Below are positions 49,409 to 59,271 of a DNA stretch of 64,000 nucleotides, in pieces. Numbering within the stretch: the first letter of the stretch is position 1; each line of letters begins with the position of its first letter. The notes beneath the pieces are model-generated. The model was not told the origin of the DNA, ran no database searches, and was given only the letters and a program-made list of their open reading frames with translations. The stretch is from Bacteroidota bacterium (GTDB lineage Bacteria > Bacteroidota > Bacteroidia > Bacteroidales > F082). The stretch is taken from NCBI GenBank assembly GCA_016715945.1, contig JADJXJ010000003.1, positions 890,591-954,590 of the forward strand. Direction: 5' to 3'. Position numbers and translations under genes: made by a program.

Positions 49409-51442
49409 ATGAAGCTATCTTTGTTAATTATCGCCTTGTTGTTCTCCGGTCATCTGTCGCTTTCGCAGCCTGCTGTGCTGTTCAACGGTTCCGGCCAGCC
49501 CCTGGAACACCGCCTGGCTGCCATGACCCTGGCCGGCATTGTGAACCGCCACGAACCCAGGCTTTACCTGCTCAATGTGTACGAAGCCTGGAGCTACAAT
49601 CAAACCGATGAGCAGTGGCGCGATATTTATGCTGCTGCCGGTGTTCAGTTTGTTACCGAGCACAGCTTTTCGGGCCTGGTTGATCGTTTCCGCGACGATA
49701 TTAAAGGGGTGGTTACTTACGATAAGTCGCTGACATACTGCAACTTCAGCGGACAGAACTTCCGCTGGCAGGGCGAGGTGGCGGCTATGGCAGGCGGGCT
49801 GGCCGACTGCATCCCGCTGCCACACGACAGTCCGGATTTCTTCGGACTGCCCCTGCCCGACAGCATCACCATACGCGACCATTTCGGGCGCAACGACAGC
49901 ATACGCATCAGCGCCAGGCTCGAGCTGTCCGCGCATCCCTGGAACAATGCGCTTCCCGATCAGGAGACGCGCTATTTTGCCATACTCGACTGGGCGCTGG
50001 AGTACATTCTGCCTTTCACCAATCCGGCTTGTTTCTACCTGCGCGAAATCACCGACTGGGCGGTGAGCCAACGCATGTTTCAGCTCAACCTGGCCGGAAG
50101 CGAGTCGCTCAACTTTTACTCCCTGAGCGATGCCAAAGCCGAACGCATCGAACAGGTGATGCAATACCTGCGCACGCGCAGGCCCGGGCAGCTTTTTCAC
50201 GTGTACGGATGGATGCGGCCCGAACCGCTGGTGCAGTGGATCTCGGCCTGGGGCGGCAGTTTTCACGAAACCCTGCTGAGCAATATATCGTGGCACCATG
50301 TATTTCCGGCCGATAGCAATTTCGAATACACCCGTCCATCGGCAGTTACGCCCGGAACCACCCTGCTGGAGGATAAGTATTATGTGCTCTTTCTGGGTTC
50401 GGAAGGCGATGCCGGCAACTGGAACCTTGGTTTTCAGGCCGGCGCCTGGCATTCGGTGCTGCGCGGACAGGTGCCCCTGGGCTGGGGGTTCAACCTGCAT
50501 ATGTTCGACCTCATGCCGTTTGTGGCGCAATACTACTACAGCACAGCCACTGGCAGCGACGGCTTTGTGAGTGTGACCAATCCGCTGGGTTATGTCTATG
50601 CCGATATGTTTCCGCCCGACATCCGCCCCCATGCCCTGCAGCAAGCCACGGCCCTGATGCAGAAGTTCGATGTGCCTGCCATCTATGCCTATAAGCATTA
50701 CAACGGGGCAGGGGAGTCGACCTACCGCGGTGTGCTGATTTCCAACAATTACCACTATGGCCGGCTGGCGCAGTTTTCGCAACAAAGTGGCGCCCTGCTC
50801 ACCTTTCTGTTCGACCCCGGCCTGCTTACGCAACAGGCCTACGAGCAATTCGGCGGACTGCTTTACAACCACGTGAACGACGAAACCTTTTATGCGCCTG
50901 TGGTCAACCTGCAACAGGCAGCTGCACGCATTGCAGGCAAGCTGAACGGCAAACCCCGGCCCAACTTCCTTCTGGCTGGATACCAGCGCCTCAGACAGGA
51001 TAATTTCACCATTGGAAGCAGCAACCAGGCCGACATCACCCTGCCCCGCCTGCGCACCCTGATGCAGCAGATTCAGCTCGACCCGGTGGTGGGGCCGCAT
51101 GTGGTTTTTGTGACCCCCGACCAGTTTACCGATCTGCTCAGGCAACACCTGGGGATCATCGGCAATACAAAAGAACTGGCTTCCAGTGTGCGTTTGCGTG
51201 CATCCACCGGTGCCGCTGGTCAGTTGCACATTGGTATGGAAGGATATCCGCATGCCCTGACGGGTCAGTTGAGCTGCTACGACCTTCAGGGGCGCCTCAT
51301 CTGGCAGGAGGCGCTGGTGCTTGAGCCAGGCCACATCCAGGCGACCCGCTCAACATTAACCGGAAATGGAGTTTACCTGCTGCGGTTTGCTGCTAAAGAA
51401 GGCATCAGCCTTACGGCCAAAGTATTGAAGGTATCGGATTAG
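49409..51442 (+). CDS. GxGYxYP-family secreted protein with T9SS sorting domain
   Basis: A 677-residue exported protein. The signal peptide covers ~1-19 (ends LSLSQP). The N-terminal part (~25-290: AAMTLAGIVNRHEPRLYLLN, VKGVVTYDKSLTY) and the following domain (~300-580, with GYVYADMFPPDIRPHAL in place of the GxGYxYP signature) resemble the GxGYxYP putative glycoside hydrolases found in gut and soil Bacteroidetes. The last ~80 residues (LRASTGAAGQLHIGM to TAKVLKVSD) are a T9SS type A sorting domain with the GVYLLRF motif. Sugar hydrolysis is the family's proposed but unproved role; catalytic residues cannot be named. Confidence 0.72.
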   Translation: MKLSLLIIALLFSGHLSLSQPAVLFNGSGQPLEHRLAAMTLAGIVNRHEPRLYLLNVYEAWSYNQTDEQWRDIYAAAGVQFVTEHSFSGLVDRFRDDIKGVVTYDKSLTYCNFSGQNFRWQGEVAAMAGGLADCIPLPHDSPDFFGLPLPDSITIRDHFGRNDSIRISARLELSAHPWNNALPDQETRYFAILDWALEYILPFTNPACFYLREITDWAVSQRMFQLNLAGSESLNFYSLSDAKAERIEQVMQYLRTRRPGQLFHVYGWMRPEPLVQWISAWGGSFHETLLSNISWHHVFPADSNFEYTRPSAVTPGTTLLEDKYYVLFLGSEGDAGNWNLGFQAGAWHSVLRGQVPLGWGFNLHMFDLMPFVAQYYYSTATGSDGFVSVTNPLGYVYADMFPPDIRPHALQQATALMQKFDVPAIYAYKHYNGAGESTYRGVLISNNYHYGRLAQFSQQSGALLTFLFDPGLLTQQAYEQFGGLLYNHVNDETFYAPVVNLQQAAARIAGKLNGKPRPNFLLAGYQRLRQDNFTIGSSNQADITLPRLRTLMQQIQLDPVVGPHVVFVTPDQFTDLLRQHLGIIGNTKELASSVRLRASTGAAGQLHIGMEGYPHALTGQLSCYDLQGRLIWQEALVLEPGHIQATRSTLTGNGVYLLRFAAKEGISLTAKVLKVSD

Positions 51443-51491
51443 GAATGTGTGAATTCCAATCGCCCCAAACAGCAGGAAATGCTCCTGTGGT

Positions 51492-51826
51492 TCAGACGTT
51501 TTTGAACCATTCGTCATACTTTTCACCCAGGATGGGTACAACCTTCTCATTGCCATTGATGGCATTGATTAAGCCCATGAGCCACATGTAGATGAGCACA
51601 AAAATGCCCAATATATTCACCAGCCATCCGATGATGGGGATCAGACCTATTACAGCCAGGGCAAAACCGCTCACGACCAAACCGAGCATCTGACGAATAT
51701 GAAAACGGGCAAAATCCGATTTCTTGTCCATGTTCATCACAATTGCGACAATCAGTCCGATAAGCGTGAGATAAGAAACGATTGCTATTTTTTTCCCTCA
51801 CTTGCGTGAGCTTCATTGTTGTTCAT
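51492..51826 (-). pseudogene. DUF4870-like membrane protein gene, frameshifted in a run of seven A
   Basis: The 82-codon open frame from 51740 is the C-terminal part of a DUF4870/Tic20-like membrane protein (FARFHIRQMLGLVVSGFA, GLIPIIGWLVNILGIF, GLINAINGNEKVVPILGEKY). Upstream, from ATG at 51826, the sequence reads MNNNEAHASEGKK, then stops at TAG because of a run of seven A (minus strand, 51788-51794). With one more A the frame runs on as IAIVSYLTLIGLIVAIVMN, giving the usual full-length protein of about 111 residues with three to four helices. It is either a recent loss, a phase-variable tract or a sequencing error. Confidence 0.7.
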
Positions 51827-51962
51827 TTTGAATGTTTGTTGGTTCTATGTTGCATACCTGATTATTGACTTTAGCAATCACAATCTTCAGCATAAAGCTC
51901 TCCGAAGCGTTCATAAAGCTGATCCAATTTTCCTGTTTTTGCTCCTCTTTAAGTCTGTTGTT

Positions 51963-52190
51963 TCGCAAGATGGTGACGCAAATTGAACCGATGGTCACAG
52001 ATATTAAACAGCGCAAATCAGCCAAATCAGTGTTATCAGCGTTCCATTGTTTATAGAACACAGATGACGCAGATTGAACAGATGGTCACAGATAAAAAAC
52101 AGCGCAAATCAGCCAAATCAGTGTTATCTGCGTTCTATTGTTGATAGCACAATGATGACGCAGATTGGACAGATGGTCACAGATTTAAAT
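51963..52190. repeat. Dispersed ~90-bp repeat array, copy set 1
   Basis: About two and a half units of a roughly 90-bp repeat; the core reads ACGCAGATTGAACAGATGG, then TCACAGATA, CAGCGCAAATCAGCC and GTGTTATC, with some changes between units. Similar arrays lie at 57691-58045 and 59329-59693. There is no gene inside. The stretch to 52447 also holds the spacer that is duplicated at 59759-60022, a TTGAATC microsatellite and a terminator. Confidence 0.85.
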
Positions 52191-52398
52191 TAGTAAGATA
52201 AGCCAGATTTCCTTTATGTTCCTCTCGTGGATTCCTTTGTGGTCTTTGCGTGAACTCCTCTTGAATGAGATTTATTTTTCCATCACGCAAAGCGCGCATT
52301 TGAAGACACCGAGATCGCAGGGATTTTGAACCCCAAAGTGTAGAATCAAAAATACTTGAATCTTGAATCTTGGAATCTTGAATTCTTGAATCCAAAAA

Positions 52399-52425
52399 AA
52401 ATCCCGCTCCTCACGAAGCAGGATT
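52399..52425 (-). terminator. Terminator of the beta-helix/PID-CTERM operon
   Basis: AATCCCGC and GCAGGATT (one mismatch) form a hairpin flanked on both sides by A and T runs, so it can act in both directions. It lies 23 bp after the PID-CTERM stop codon. Confidence 0.7.
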
Positions 52426-52447
52426 TTTTTTCGAAAAGCAACTGGTG

Positions 52448-52681
52448 CTATTCTTGCCCGTCGCTGTGCCAGTGTTTGTACACCTTTCGTGCGCCCCAGG
52501 CAGCGCCCAGGGCCAACAGGATGCCCATGCCCCCTTCGATGGGTGCGCCGCCTCCGGCAGGCTGGTTGGTGCTTTGACCGTGTCCTCCGGCTGGTGGAGG
52601 TGGCGGTCCCTGCGCGATGAGGGTGGAAGCGGCAAGGCTAAAGATGGCTGCGAGTGCGAGTTTTTTTAGGTAGGTATCCAT
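52448..52681 (-). CDS. PID-CTERM-like small exported membrane-anchored protein (copy 1)
   Basis: A 77-residue protein: signal peptide (~1-24, LAASTLIAQ), a proline/glycine-rich linker (GPPPPPAGGHGQSTNQ), then PIEGGMGILLALGAAWGARK as a C-terminal membrane segment with basic residues after it. This tripartite end (a PI[DE]GG motif, a helix and a basic tail) is the layout of the PID-CTERM putative sorting signal of Bacteroidetes. It starts 25 bp after the large T9SS beta-helix gene and shares its transcript. Nearly identical to the protein at 60023-60256. What it does beside a T9SS cargo is unknown. Confidence 0.75.
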   Translation of the reverse strand: MDTYLKKLALAAIFSLAASTLIAQGPPPPPAGGHGQSTNQPAGGGAPIEGGMGILLALGAAWGARKVYKHWHSDGQE

Positions 52682-52706
52682 GGTGTTGTCCCTTTCTTAC
52701 TTTGGT

Positions 52707-55700
52707 TTAACGATTGATGACCTTGGCGCTCAGCGTCTGCTTGCTGCCCTGCACGTGGAGGATGTAGGCCCCTGCTTTGAGGTGGGTGCTCAGTTGTTGC
52801 AAACCGGCCTCGGTGAGGCGCATCTGCTGCAGCAGGCGACCGCTCAGGTCGTGGATGCGCAGCAGGCTGTTGGCCGAGGGATTGTTTACCCACAGCTGAC
52901 CGTTGTGCATGGCGGCTTGCAGCGTGGCCTGTGCCTGAGGCTTTTCGTCCAGTCCCACTGTGCCAAACACCAGCAGGAAGCGGTTGGGGTCGTCGCCTTC
53001 AGCTGCACTGAAGAGGTATTCGGGTTGCTGGCTCAGGTTGTGGGTGAGGTTGAGCTTGAGGTCTTTGAGGAAGATTGTTTCGCCCGGAATACTTTCCTCG
53101 AGGCGGATGACGAAGTTGCTGTGCTGGTTCTTCACAAATCCAAAGGGGATGCTTGTTCCGTTCTGCACTTGCGGCATGGCATTGGTGCTGAGCATCTCGC
53201 CTCCGGTTATGCTGTAGAATTTGGGTGCATAGCCTTCGAGGAAGCGCGAGTCGTGGTAGAAGTCGTATCCGTTTGTAGCTTCAGCTTCGATGCGGATCTG
53301 GCTTTCCTGCTTCGAGCTGCCGTCGGCCGGCGAAGCGCTGAGCAGGATGCGGGGGGTGGTGCTTTTGTACCATGCTGTGCTGCTGTGGGTGCGTGCTGAA
53401 GCCGGAATGGTGAGGCCATTGGTGCTGTTGCTTACCTGCACCAAGAAACCCTGGGCAGAGGGGATGATGCCGTCAGTGATAATATCTGAATAGGATTTGG
53501 AGCCTGAGTTCCAAATCTTGGCTGTACCGGCTACGTTGCTAAGTGACCAGCTGCCACCAGTTTTGTTCCACTGGATGGCCGAAGCAAAGGGATTGCCCAG
53601 CAGATGCCAGCCGTTGCCCTGGCTGGGGTTGTAGGAGAGGCCACTCCAGCTCACATCCGACACATTGAGGTTGCCGCTGAAGGATTTGGTTTGGTTAGCT
53701 TCGTAAGAGATCATGTATCCCCGACCCACGACAAAGTTGGTGGAACCGTTCCATGTGCTGAAGTCACCGGCTTTGTAATTGAGCCAGGTTTTGTCGCTTT
53801 CGCGCCAGCCATAAAAGTCATAGTCATTTCCTGCTCCGGTGGTTTCGAAGGCGCTGATGGCCTGCGAAGCCACAGGCGAGCTGATAAAGTGCCATCCTGC
53901 ATTCCACGCAGACCAGTCTCCAGCCACATACCTTTCCACCGTGGCGTTCACCCCGCTGCTGTTGTGGATGAGCGAGCCTGTGCCGGAGGAGTTGCTTTGC
54001 AGGACAAGGTTGGTGGCGCCTGCCTGGTTGCTCAAGGTACCGGAAACACTCAGGCACCCCTCATGGGATAAGGTCAGCGAGGCACCCTCTTCGATGGTCA
54101 GATGGCTGACGATGACCGGATTACTTGCAGGGTTGGTGATTACGGGATAATTGCTGCAATTGGCCGGGATAAGCACACCAGCATTCTGGTCTGGCACAAC
54201 GGTGGCGCTCCAGTTGCCGGTTGTACCCCAGCTCGTAGAGGAGGCGCCCGTCCATGCATTGGTTGCAATGGCATCGAGCTCGTAAGCGCCGATGGTAGGT
54301 GTGCTGCTACGGGCTGTAAGATTGAAATCGAAACCCATATTGGGAAGACCATTGTAGCCATTGTTCACTGCCAGGCTGGTGAATGAAACCCTGAAATCGC
54401 CGTTCTGTGGCGCTAAAAAACGGGCATTGCCAATCTGCCTTCCCGGTTCGGAGGAGTAACTACCCGGCGTGGTAAGGTAAAGGTTGTTGCGCAGCGTCAG
54501 ATTGTCGTTGCTCCAGTTGGTAATAGAGGTATTGCATTGAATGATGTTGTTGGCGATGGTGGTAGAGTTTCCTGCGCTGTTATCGAGCAGCAGGCCGTAA
54601 GGCAGGTTATAAATGGTGTTGTGGGCTATGTAGCTGTTGGTAAGATTGGTGGATTTGATGGAAATGCCATAAAAAGGCCCCGAGCTTGGGTTATCGTTGT
54701 AAATGATATTGTTGAAAATGTAATTATGCGATGCATTGTTATTCACCCCGATTACATAATAGTAATCCCATTCACCATTGTCATCCCCTCTGATTACATT
54801 TTGAAAAACATTACCATAGACCAAAATATTGGTTGCATAACCAACGATGTCAATGGCGCCATTCCAGGTGGTCGAAAGTTTATAAGGCCCTATCACATTT
54901 CGTTCGGCCACATTACCCACATTGTATTCCTTGAAATCGATGGCATTTTCCATCTTGGCGTTTCCGGCGCTACCCTGGGTGTAGATGCGGTTGCCGATCA
55001 CATGATTGTAGTTGGCTTTGTTTTGATTGGCAGTGCCGCCGCCTTTGCCGACGTAAACTCCTTCGTGCGGTGTGTTGTAAATGACATTGTTGAGGATGAT
55101 GTTATATTTGGCCTCGCCGGTGGATGTGTTCCCTTCGATGAGTATTCCCGGCGCATTTGCCTGCGACACCGTTCCCATGTTGTACACCCTGCTGTTCATC
55201 ACCACATTGTGGCTGGAGCTCAGCATGTGCCAACCGCCGTAGTTCTTCGATCCTGTAAGGTCTATCCCGTCAACCATCAGATAGTTTTTGTTCTGGATGT
55301 AAGCCACGGTATTGATATTGGTTGAGGAAACATCGAGCACTACGCGGTCATTTTCCGGGTCAACCGCTCCGTTTTTGTAAACCACAGGCCTTCCGATGGA
55401 GGCGCTCAGGAATCTGGCATCGCCGGCCACACCCGTTTCGTCAAGCAACGAAGCATTGGCTACCTTAACATACCGCTCCGCAACGTTTACCTCGGTGATC
55501 GGATACACGCCGTTGTTCGATTTCCAGCTTCGGTACACATATACGAAATACTGACCCGGATAGGTGGCTATGTTTACATCCGAAAGATCAGTCCCTGCCG
55601 GAAAGATGATTTTGTTGTTGCTGATCTCCACTCCGGTTTTCAATGAAACTATTTCTGCTCCCGAATGGTTAGGATAAAGCCCTGATGCATAGGTGCCATT

Positions 55701-57212
55701 TTTTATCCATACCCAGTCGCCGGGCTGCAGGCTGTAGTTGTAGGCTTCGGCGATGGTTTTCCAGGCAGTGGCCCAGCTTCTCCCGTTTCCTGAAGTAGCT
55801 ACACCACCATCCACAAAGTAGTAAGACGGTTCGTGCAGGCCTACCGATTGATTGCTGCCTCGTGTTTTTCCCCAATAGTCGGTAGTAATGCCGCTTACCG
55901 GTGTGCCTCTGCCCGCACATTCAGATGGCCCACTGAGCCGGTATCCGTCCACTCCTCCGTTGACCACAGGATGGATAAAATGTGGCTGCCCCTGAAAACT
56001 GCCCGAAGACTGATCGAAAGAGGGCACGCCGTTTACCCAGCAGTTGTGCGATACCGTCCAGGCGCTGATATCGTCAATGTAGTTGCTGTGGCTGCCGTTT
56101 TCGATGATGTTGTTCTGAAGGATGCAGGCCGAGGGTTGGGTATAACCTGCCGGGACATCATCAAAAGCGATGGCGCGGTAGGTGGTCTCCACAATGGTGT
56201 TGTAGGCAACGGTAATATTATCATAAGTATTGGCTGTGGATGTATTGGATGCATCAAACCAGAAACTCACCCCTTTACCGCATTTGGCCATCAGGTTGTT
56301 GTATATGGTGATATGGCTTACTGTGGGGTAACCGCTCATAGGTGACTCGTTGGCCAGCAGCACACCGGTGGCCGGACGCCCGTTGCGGTAATATGCCGGA
56401 TCGGTGGAGTAGATGTAGTTATTGCGGATCGTTACGTAATTGGCCTTTTCGCAATAAATTCCCACGCTGAAAACATCCCGGATGGTGTTGTTTTCAATCA
56501 CAATGTTGTACGACTTTTCACCCGGGGCAATACCCTCGCCCCAGCTTTCATACACATAGTTGTTGCGGATGGTGGCATGTTCCGAGCGATCGCCGTTTTC
56601 ATAATCTGTTGTCAGACGGATCATGATAGGCCAACCACTGCTGCCCATACTGCCGTTTTCGTTCATCAGACCGCAATGGAACACTTCATTACCTTCGATG
56701 GTGGTGTGGTAGCCGAAGCCCCCGATACCGCGTTCCCAGGTGTTGTACACCTTGCAGTTTCTGATGGTCAGATGGGTGGTGCGGTAAAAACCGATTCCTC
56801 GTCCGGCCGAATTCCTTACGGTAATGCCTTCCACCACAAAGTATTCCATATGAGCAACCTGCCATTTGGCAATCATCAGCAGGCTGGTTGTGGACGAAAT
56901 GTTCAGCCCGGTACCGTCGATGATGGGTTCTTCGCCAGGATAGTTTTTTATCACAATAGGAGCGGAGGAAGTGCCGTTGCTGGTGGCATTGATGCTTTGG
57001 ATGCTGCCGCTGTAGATACCTCCGCGCATGAAAATGGTATCGCCTGCCGCAACGTATTGACATGCCTTATCCAGCGATTTGTAGGGATTGCCAATGGTGC
57101 CGTTGCCGGTTGCGTCGCTGCCGCCGGGTGAAACGTAATAATTGGTTGCCCTGAGCAGGTTAACACTGCAAAAAAAGCACAAAACAAGCAGAAGGGGGTA
57201 ACGCTTTTTCAT
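52707..57212 (-). CDS. Large T9SS-exported parallel beta-helix protein
   Basis: About 1501 residues from ATG at 57212; a TTG two codons upstream is rejected. A signal peptide (~1-22, ends LLRA) is followed by NYYVSPGGSDATGNGTIGNP, the DUF1565-like opening of pectate-lyase-type right-handed helices. Two parallel beta-helix regions with repeated IRNN/VIENN motifs lie at ~25-460 and ~465-1000. A mixed beta region (WTGASSTSWGTTGNWSATV, then ERYVAGDWSAWNAGWHFISS) leads to the C-terminal T9SS type A sorting domain (LLRIHDLSGRLLQQM ... KAGAYILHVQG). Polysaccharide binding or cleavage is inferred from the fold. Its last ~70 residues are almost identical to those of the protein at 60282-62474. Confidence 0.87.
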   Translation of the reverse strand: MKKRYPLLLVLCFFCSVNLLRATNYYVSPGGSDATGNGTIGNPYKSLDKACQYVAAGDTIFMRGGIYSGSIQSINATSNGTSSAPIVIKNYPGEEPIIDGTGLNISSTTSLLMIAKWQVAHMEYFVVEGITVRNSAGRGIGFYRTTHLTIRNCKVYNTWERGIGGFGYHTTIEGNEVFHCGLMNENGSMGSSGWPIMIRLTTDYENGDRSEHATIRNNYVYESWGEGIAPGEKSYNIVIENNTIRDVFSVGIYCEKANYVTIRNNYIYSTDPAYYRNGRPATGVLLANESPMSGYPTVSHITIYNNLMAKCGKGVSFWFDASNTSTANTYDNITVAYNTIVETTYRAIAFDDVPAGYTQPSACILQNNIIENGSHSNYIDDISAWTVSHNCWVNGVPSFDQSSGSFQGQPHFIHPVVNGGVDGYRLSGPSECAGRGTPVSGITTDYWGKTRGSNQSVGLHEPSYYFVDGGVATSGNGRSWATAWKTIAEAYNYSLQPGDWVWIKNGTYASGLYPNHSGAEIVSLKTGVEISNNKIIFPAGTDLSDVNIATYPGQYFVYVYRSWKSNNGVYPITEVNVAERYVKVANASLLDETGVAGDARFLSASIGRPVVYKNGAVDPENDRVVLDVSSTNINTVAYIQNKNYLMVDGIDLTGSKNYGGWHMLSSSHNVVMNSRVYNMGTVSQANAPGILIEGNTSTGEAKYNIILNNVIYNTPHEGVYVGKGGGTANQNKANYNHVIGNRIYTQGSAGNAKMENAIDFKEYNVGNVAERNVIGPYKLSTTWNGAIDIVGYATNILVYGNVFQNVIRGDDNGEWDYYYVIGVNNNASHNYIFNNIIYNDNPSSGPFYGISIKSTNLTNSYIAHNTIYNLPYGLLLDNSAGNSTTIANNIIQCNTSITNWSNDNLTLRNNLYLTTPGSYSSEPGRQIGNARFLAPQNGDFRVSFTSLAVNNGYNGLPNMGFDFNLTARSSTPTIGAYELDAIATNAWTGASSTSWGTTGNWSATVVPDQNAGVLIPANCSNYPVITNPASNPVIVSHLTIEEGASLTLSHEGCLSVSGTLSNQAGATNLVLQSNSSGTGSLIHNSSGVNATVERYVAGDWSAWNAGWHFISSPVASQAISAFETTGAGNDYDFYGWRESDKTWLNYKAGDFSTWNGSTNFVVGRGYMISYEANQTKSFSGNLNVSDVSWSGLSYNPSQGNGWHLLGNPFASAIQWNKTGGSWSLSNVAGTAKIWNSGSKSYSDIITDGIIPSAQGFLVQVSNSTNGLTIPASARTHSSTAWYKSTTPRILLSASPADGSSKQESQIRIEAEATNGYDFYHDSRFLEGYAPKFYSITGGEMLSTNAMPQVQNGTSIPFGFVKNQHSNFVIRLEESIPGETIFLKDLKLNLTHNLSQQPEYLFSAAEGDDPNRFLLVFGTVGLDEKPQAQATLQAAMHNGQLWVNNPSANSLLRIHDLSGRLLQQMRLTEAGLQQLSTHLKAGAYILHVQGSKQTLSAKVINR

Positions 57213-57690
57213 GGTCAATGGCTGCTTGAAGCAAAGTAGAGGCAGGGAGTTTTGGATAGTTCTGGCGGTTGAGGCTGAAGGTCTTCCTGGTACAAATTAA
57301 ATAATTTCCCCGATATTATGTTGGATAATTGTCGGGTTTTATTTTCAAAAAATTAAGGCATAGCATACCCGGGCCAAATTTCAGGAGACATTGACCCAAT
57401 CAGCAGCTATCGTCCTGAAAAAAATAGCATTTCTCCAGATGTTCGTCAATCGTAGGATATGAATTTACATCATTTCTGATCCGAACATCTGCAAACCATT
57501 ATAAATTCAACAATTGCCCCTGACTACCCAAACCTCGAAGCATCCTCGGCCAGGAATTCAAAGATTTCGGATTCAAAATTCAAAGATTCGAGGGTGGCGG
57601 GAAGTGAGGTACGAGTTGCGGGTTACGGGAGGTGGACGGTGGTTGTCATGGTTGTCGTTGTTGTCATTGTTGTCGGTGGTTGTCATGGTT
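57213..57690. other. Intergenic region with GTTGTC-rich tract
   Basis: About 480 bp upstream of the beta-helix gene with no gene that I can support. The last ~60 bp (57632-57690) are an imperfect GTTGTC/GGTTGTCATGG microsatellite, just before the dispersed repeat array. The promoter of the beta-helix gene should lie in the first 150 bp, but no convincing box was fixed. Confidence 0.45.
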
Positions 57691-58045
57691 ATCGGTAGTT
57701 GTAATGATTGTATCCGCGCTAATCAGCAAAATCAGTGTCATCAGCGTTCCATTATTTGAGGATGGAACACAGATGACGCAGATTGAGCAGATGGTCACAG
57801 ATAAAAACAGCGGAAATCAGCAGATCAGTTTTATCAGCGTTCCATTGTTTATAGCACACAGATGACGCAGATTGAACAGATGGCCACAGATAAGAAACAG
57901 CGAAAAATAATAGTGTCACCGTGTCGGCCTTAGACGGGATCAGCGTTCCATTATTTGAGGATGGAACACAGATGACGCAGATTTAGCTGATGGTCACAGA
58001 TAAAAACAGCGGAAATCAGCCAAATCAGTGTTATCAGCGTTCCAT
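57691..58045. repeat. Dispersed repeat array, copy set 2 (left flank of the IS3 remnant)
   Basis: Three to four units of the same ~90-bp repeat family seen at 51963. The whole segment, starting ATCGGTAGTTGTAATGATTG, recurs at 59329-59693 with a few differences and small indels. The IS3 remnant lies exactly between the two copies. Confidence 0.88.
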
Positions 58046-58061
58046 ATCCACTTGCCTTTGT

Positions 58062-58890
58062 TTAGGGTTGATAATAGTTCTTCCACAAGCGTTTTGGCAT
58101 TGTACCATTGTTGAGGGAATGAGCCTCAAAAGGCGTTAGGTTGCCCATGCTGCTGTGTGGGCGAAGATGGTTGTAGGTGCTGGCAATGCTACCGCTTCTT
58201 GAGCATGTGCAAAGGATGAGCTTTTCTTCCAGCAATTCTGTTTTCAGTATGCCGTTTACCCCTTTCGGCAATGGCGTTTTGCAGCGGGTCGCCATTCTCA
58301 GTCATGGATATTTTGATGCGGTTTTTTTCAGTATTTCCACATACTCATGGCAGCAGTATTGCACGCCTCTATCGCTGTGGTGGATTAAACCTTTGGTGTT
58401 TGGATTGTTTTTCAGTGCCTGTTTCAGTGCCAAAGTAGTGCCTTTTGCCGATAGGGTTTTATGAAGGCAAAATCCCACAATCTTTCGACTGAAGGCATCT
58501 GTAATCAAGCTCAGATAGCCAAGCCATCGCCAATAACAATGTAGGTGATATCACACACCCACAGTTGGTTGGCAGCAATGGGAATGAACTCTTTTATCAG
58601 GTTGGGATACTTTCGGTAAGGGTGGTCGCTATCAGTGGTTTTGGCTTTCCTTCTGCGAACGCGAACCAGCAAACCATACTCCCGCAACACATCAAAGAAG
58701 GCATCTCTGCCCATACCGATGGTGTGTTGCTGGAGGAAACTATCCATCATACCAAAAAGAGTTTCCTGCCTCCAATTCGCTTTTGCAGCTTTCGGTGGCG
58801 AAGCACTTCCTGCACAATCAGTTCCGCTTGAAACGCCTTCTTTTCCTGTTGTTTTGGTACTGATAATAGGCTTGCCTGCTGTAACCAAGC
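58062..58890 (-). pseudogene. IS3 transposase orfB (rve integrase core), frameshifted
   Basis: Fragments in different frames make up an IS3 OrfB: LREYGLLVRVRRRKAKTTDS ... NQLWVCDITYIVIGDG (first D of the DDE triad), then a shift near 58509. ITDAFSRKIVGF ... GLIHHSDRGVQYCCHEYV (second D) follows, with another shift near 58300. TENGDPLQNAIAE and NGILKTELLEEK (the E region) are again in different frames, and NHLRPHSSMGNLTPFEA closes the protein. At least three frameshifts make the protein non-functional. Confidence 0.85.
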
Positions 58891-58899
58891 AATGAGCAA

Positions 58900-59271
58900 C
58901 ACAAACCGGTTACCCGGTCAGGCTCCTGCTGCTCCACTTTCCAAGACTGCTTGGTGCCATGCTTTTTCGCAGGTCAATGCCGTATTGCTCCTTGCCAATA
59001 TCCACCAACGCCTCCAACAGCTTGTTGTAAAGCCTTGCCTGCCGCAGTTCATGCTGCAATAGCTTTACCTCCTTAGGTAAATCCTCCATAGGCTTTACAT
59101 CCGCTTGTTTGGACGGCTTCAGAGATTGGTGCCCTTGCCCTTAAAATCCTGAACCCATTGATGTATGATTTGGAAACTGATGCCATACTTGGCTTGCAAA
59201 TGGCGGTAAGTGCCACCGCCCGACAGGTAATCTGCTATTACCCGTTCCTTTAATTTTTGATCGTACTTTTT
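58900..59271 (-). pseudogene. IS3 transposase orfA (helix-turn-helix), frameshifted
   Basis: From ATG at 59271 the frame MKKYDQKLKERVIADYLSGG and GTYRHLQAKYGISFQIIHQW is a typical IS3 OrfA helix-turn-helix. It stops at 59119. The continuation (KPSKQADVKPMEDLPKEVKL, then EVKLLQHELRQARLYNKLLE, a leucine-zipper-like coiled coil) is in another frame. A further shift near 58970 precedes the KKHGTKQ end. Confidence 0.75.

Larger units (their letters stand above)
52201..52919. repeat. Segmental duplication, copy 1 (spacer, PID-CTERM gene, cargo 3' end)
   Basis: This segment is highly similar to 59759-60494. It includes an intergenic spacer (GTCTTTGCGTGAACTCCTCT and on), a TTGAATC-type microsatellite (~52355-52392), a terminator, the PID-CTERM-like gene, and the last ~210 bp of the adjacent T9SS cargo gene. 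Similarity stops abruptly inside the cargo gene near 52919. Confidence 0.9.

Noticed and set aside
49424..51334. 636-codon minus-strand open frame opposite the GxGYxYP protein
   Set aside because: The plus-strand protein has a signal peptide and a T9SS sorting domain; the antisense product has neither motifs nor membrane or signal segments.
51963..52190. CRISPR array
   Set aside because: Units of about 90 bp are similar over their full length; no conserved ~30-bp repeat alternates with unique spacers, and no cas gene is nearby.
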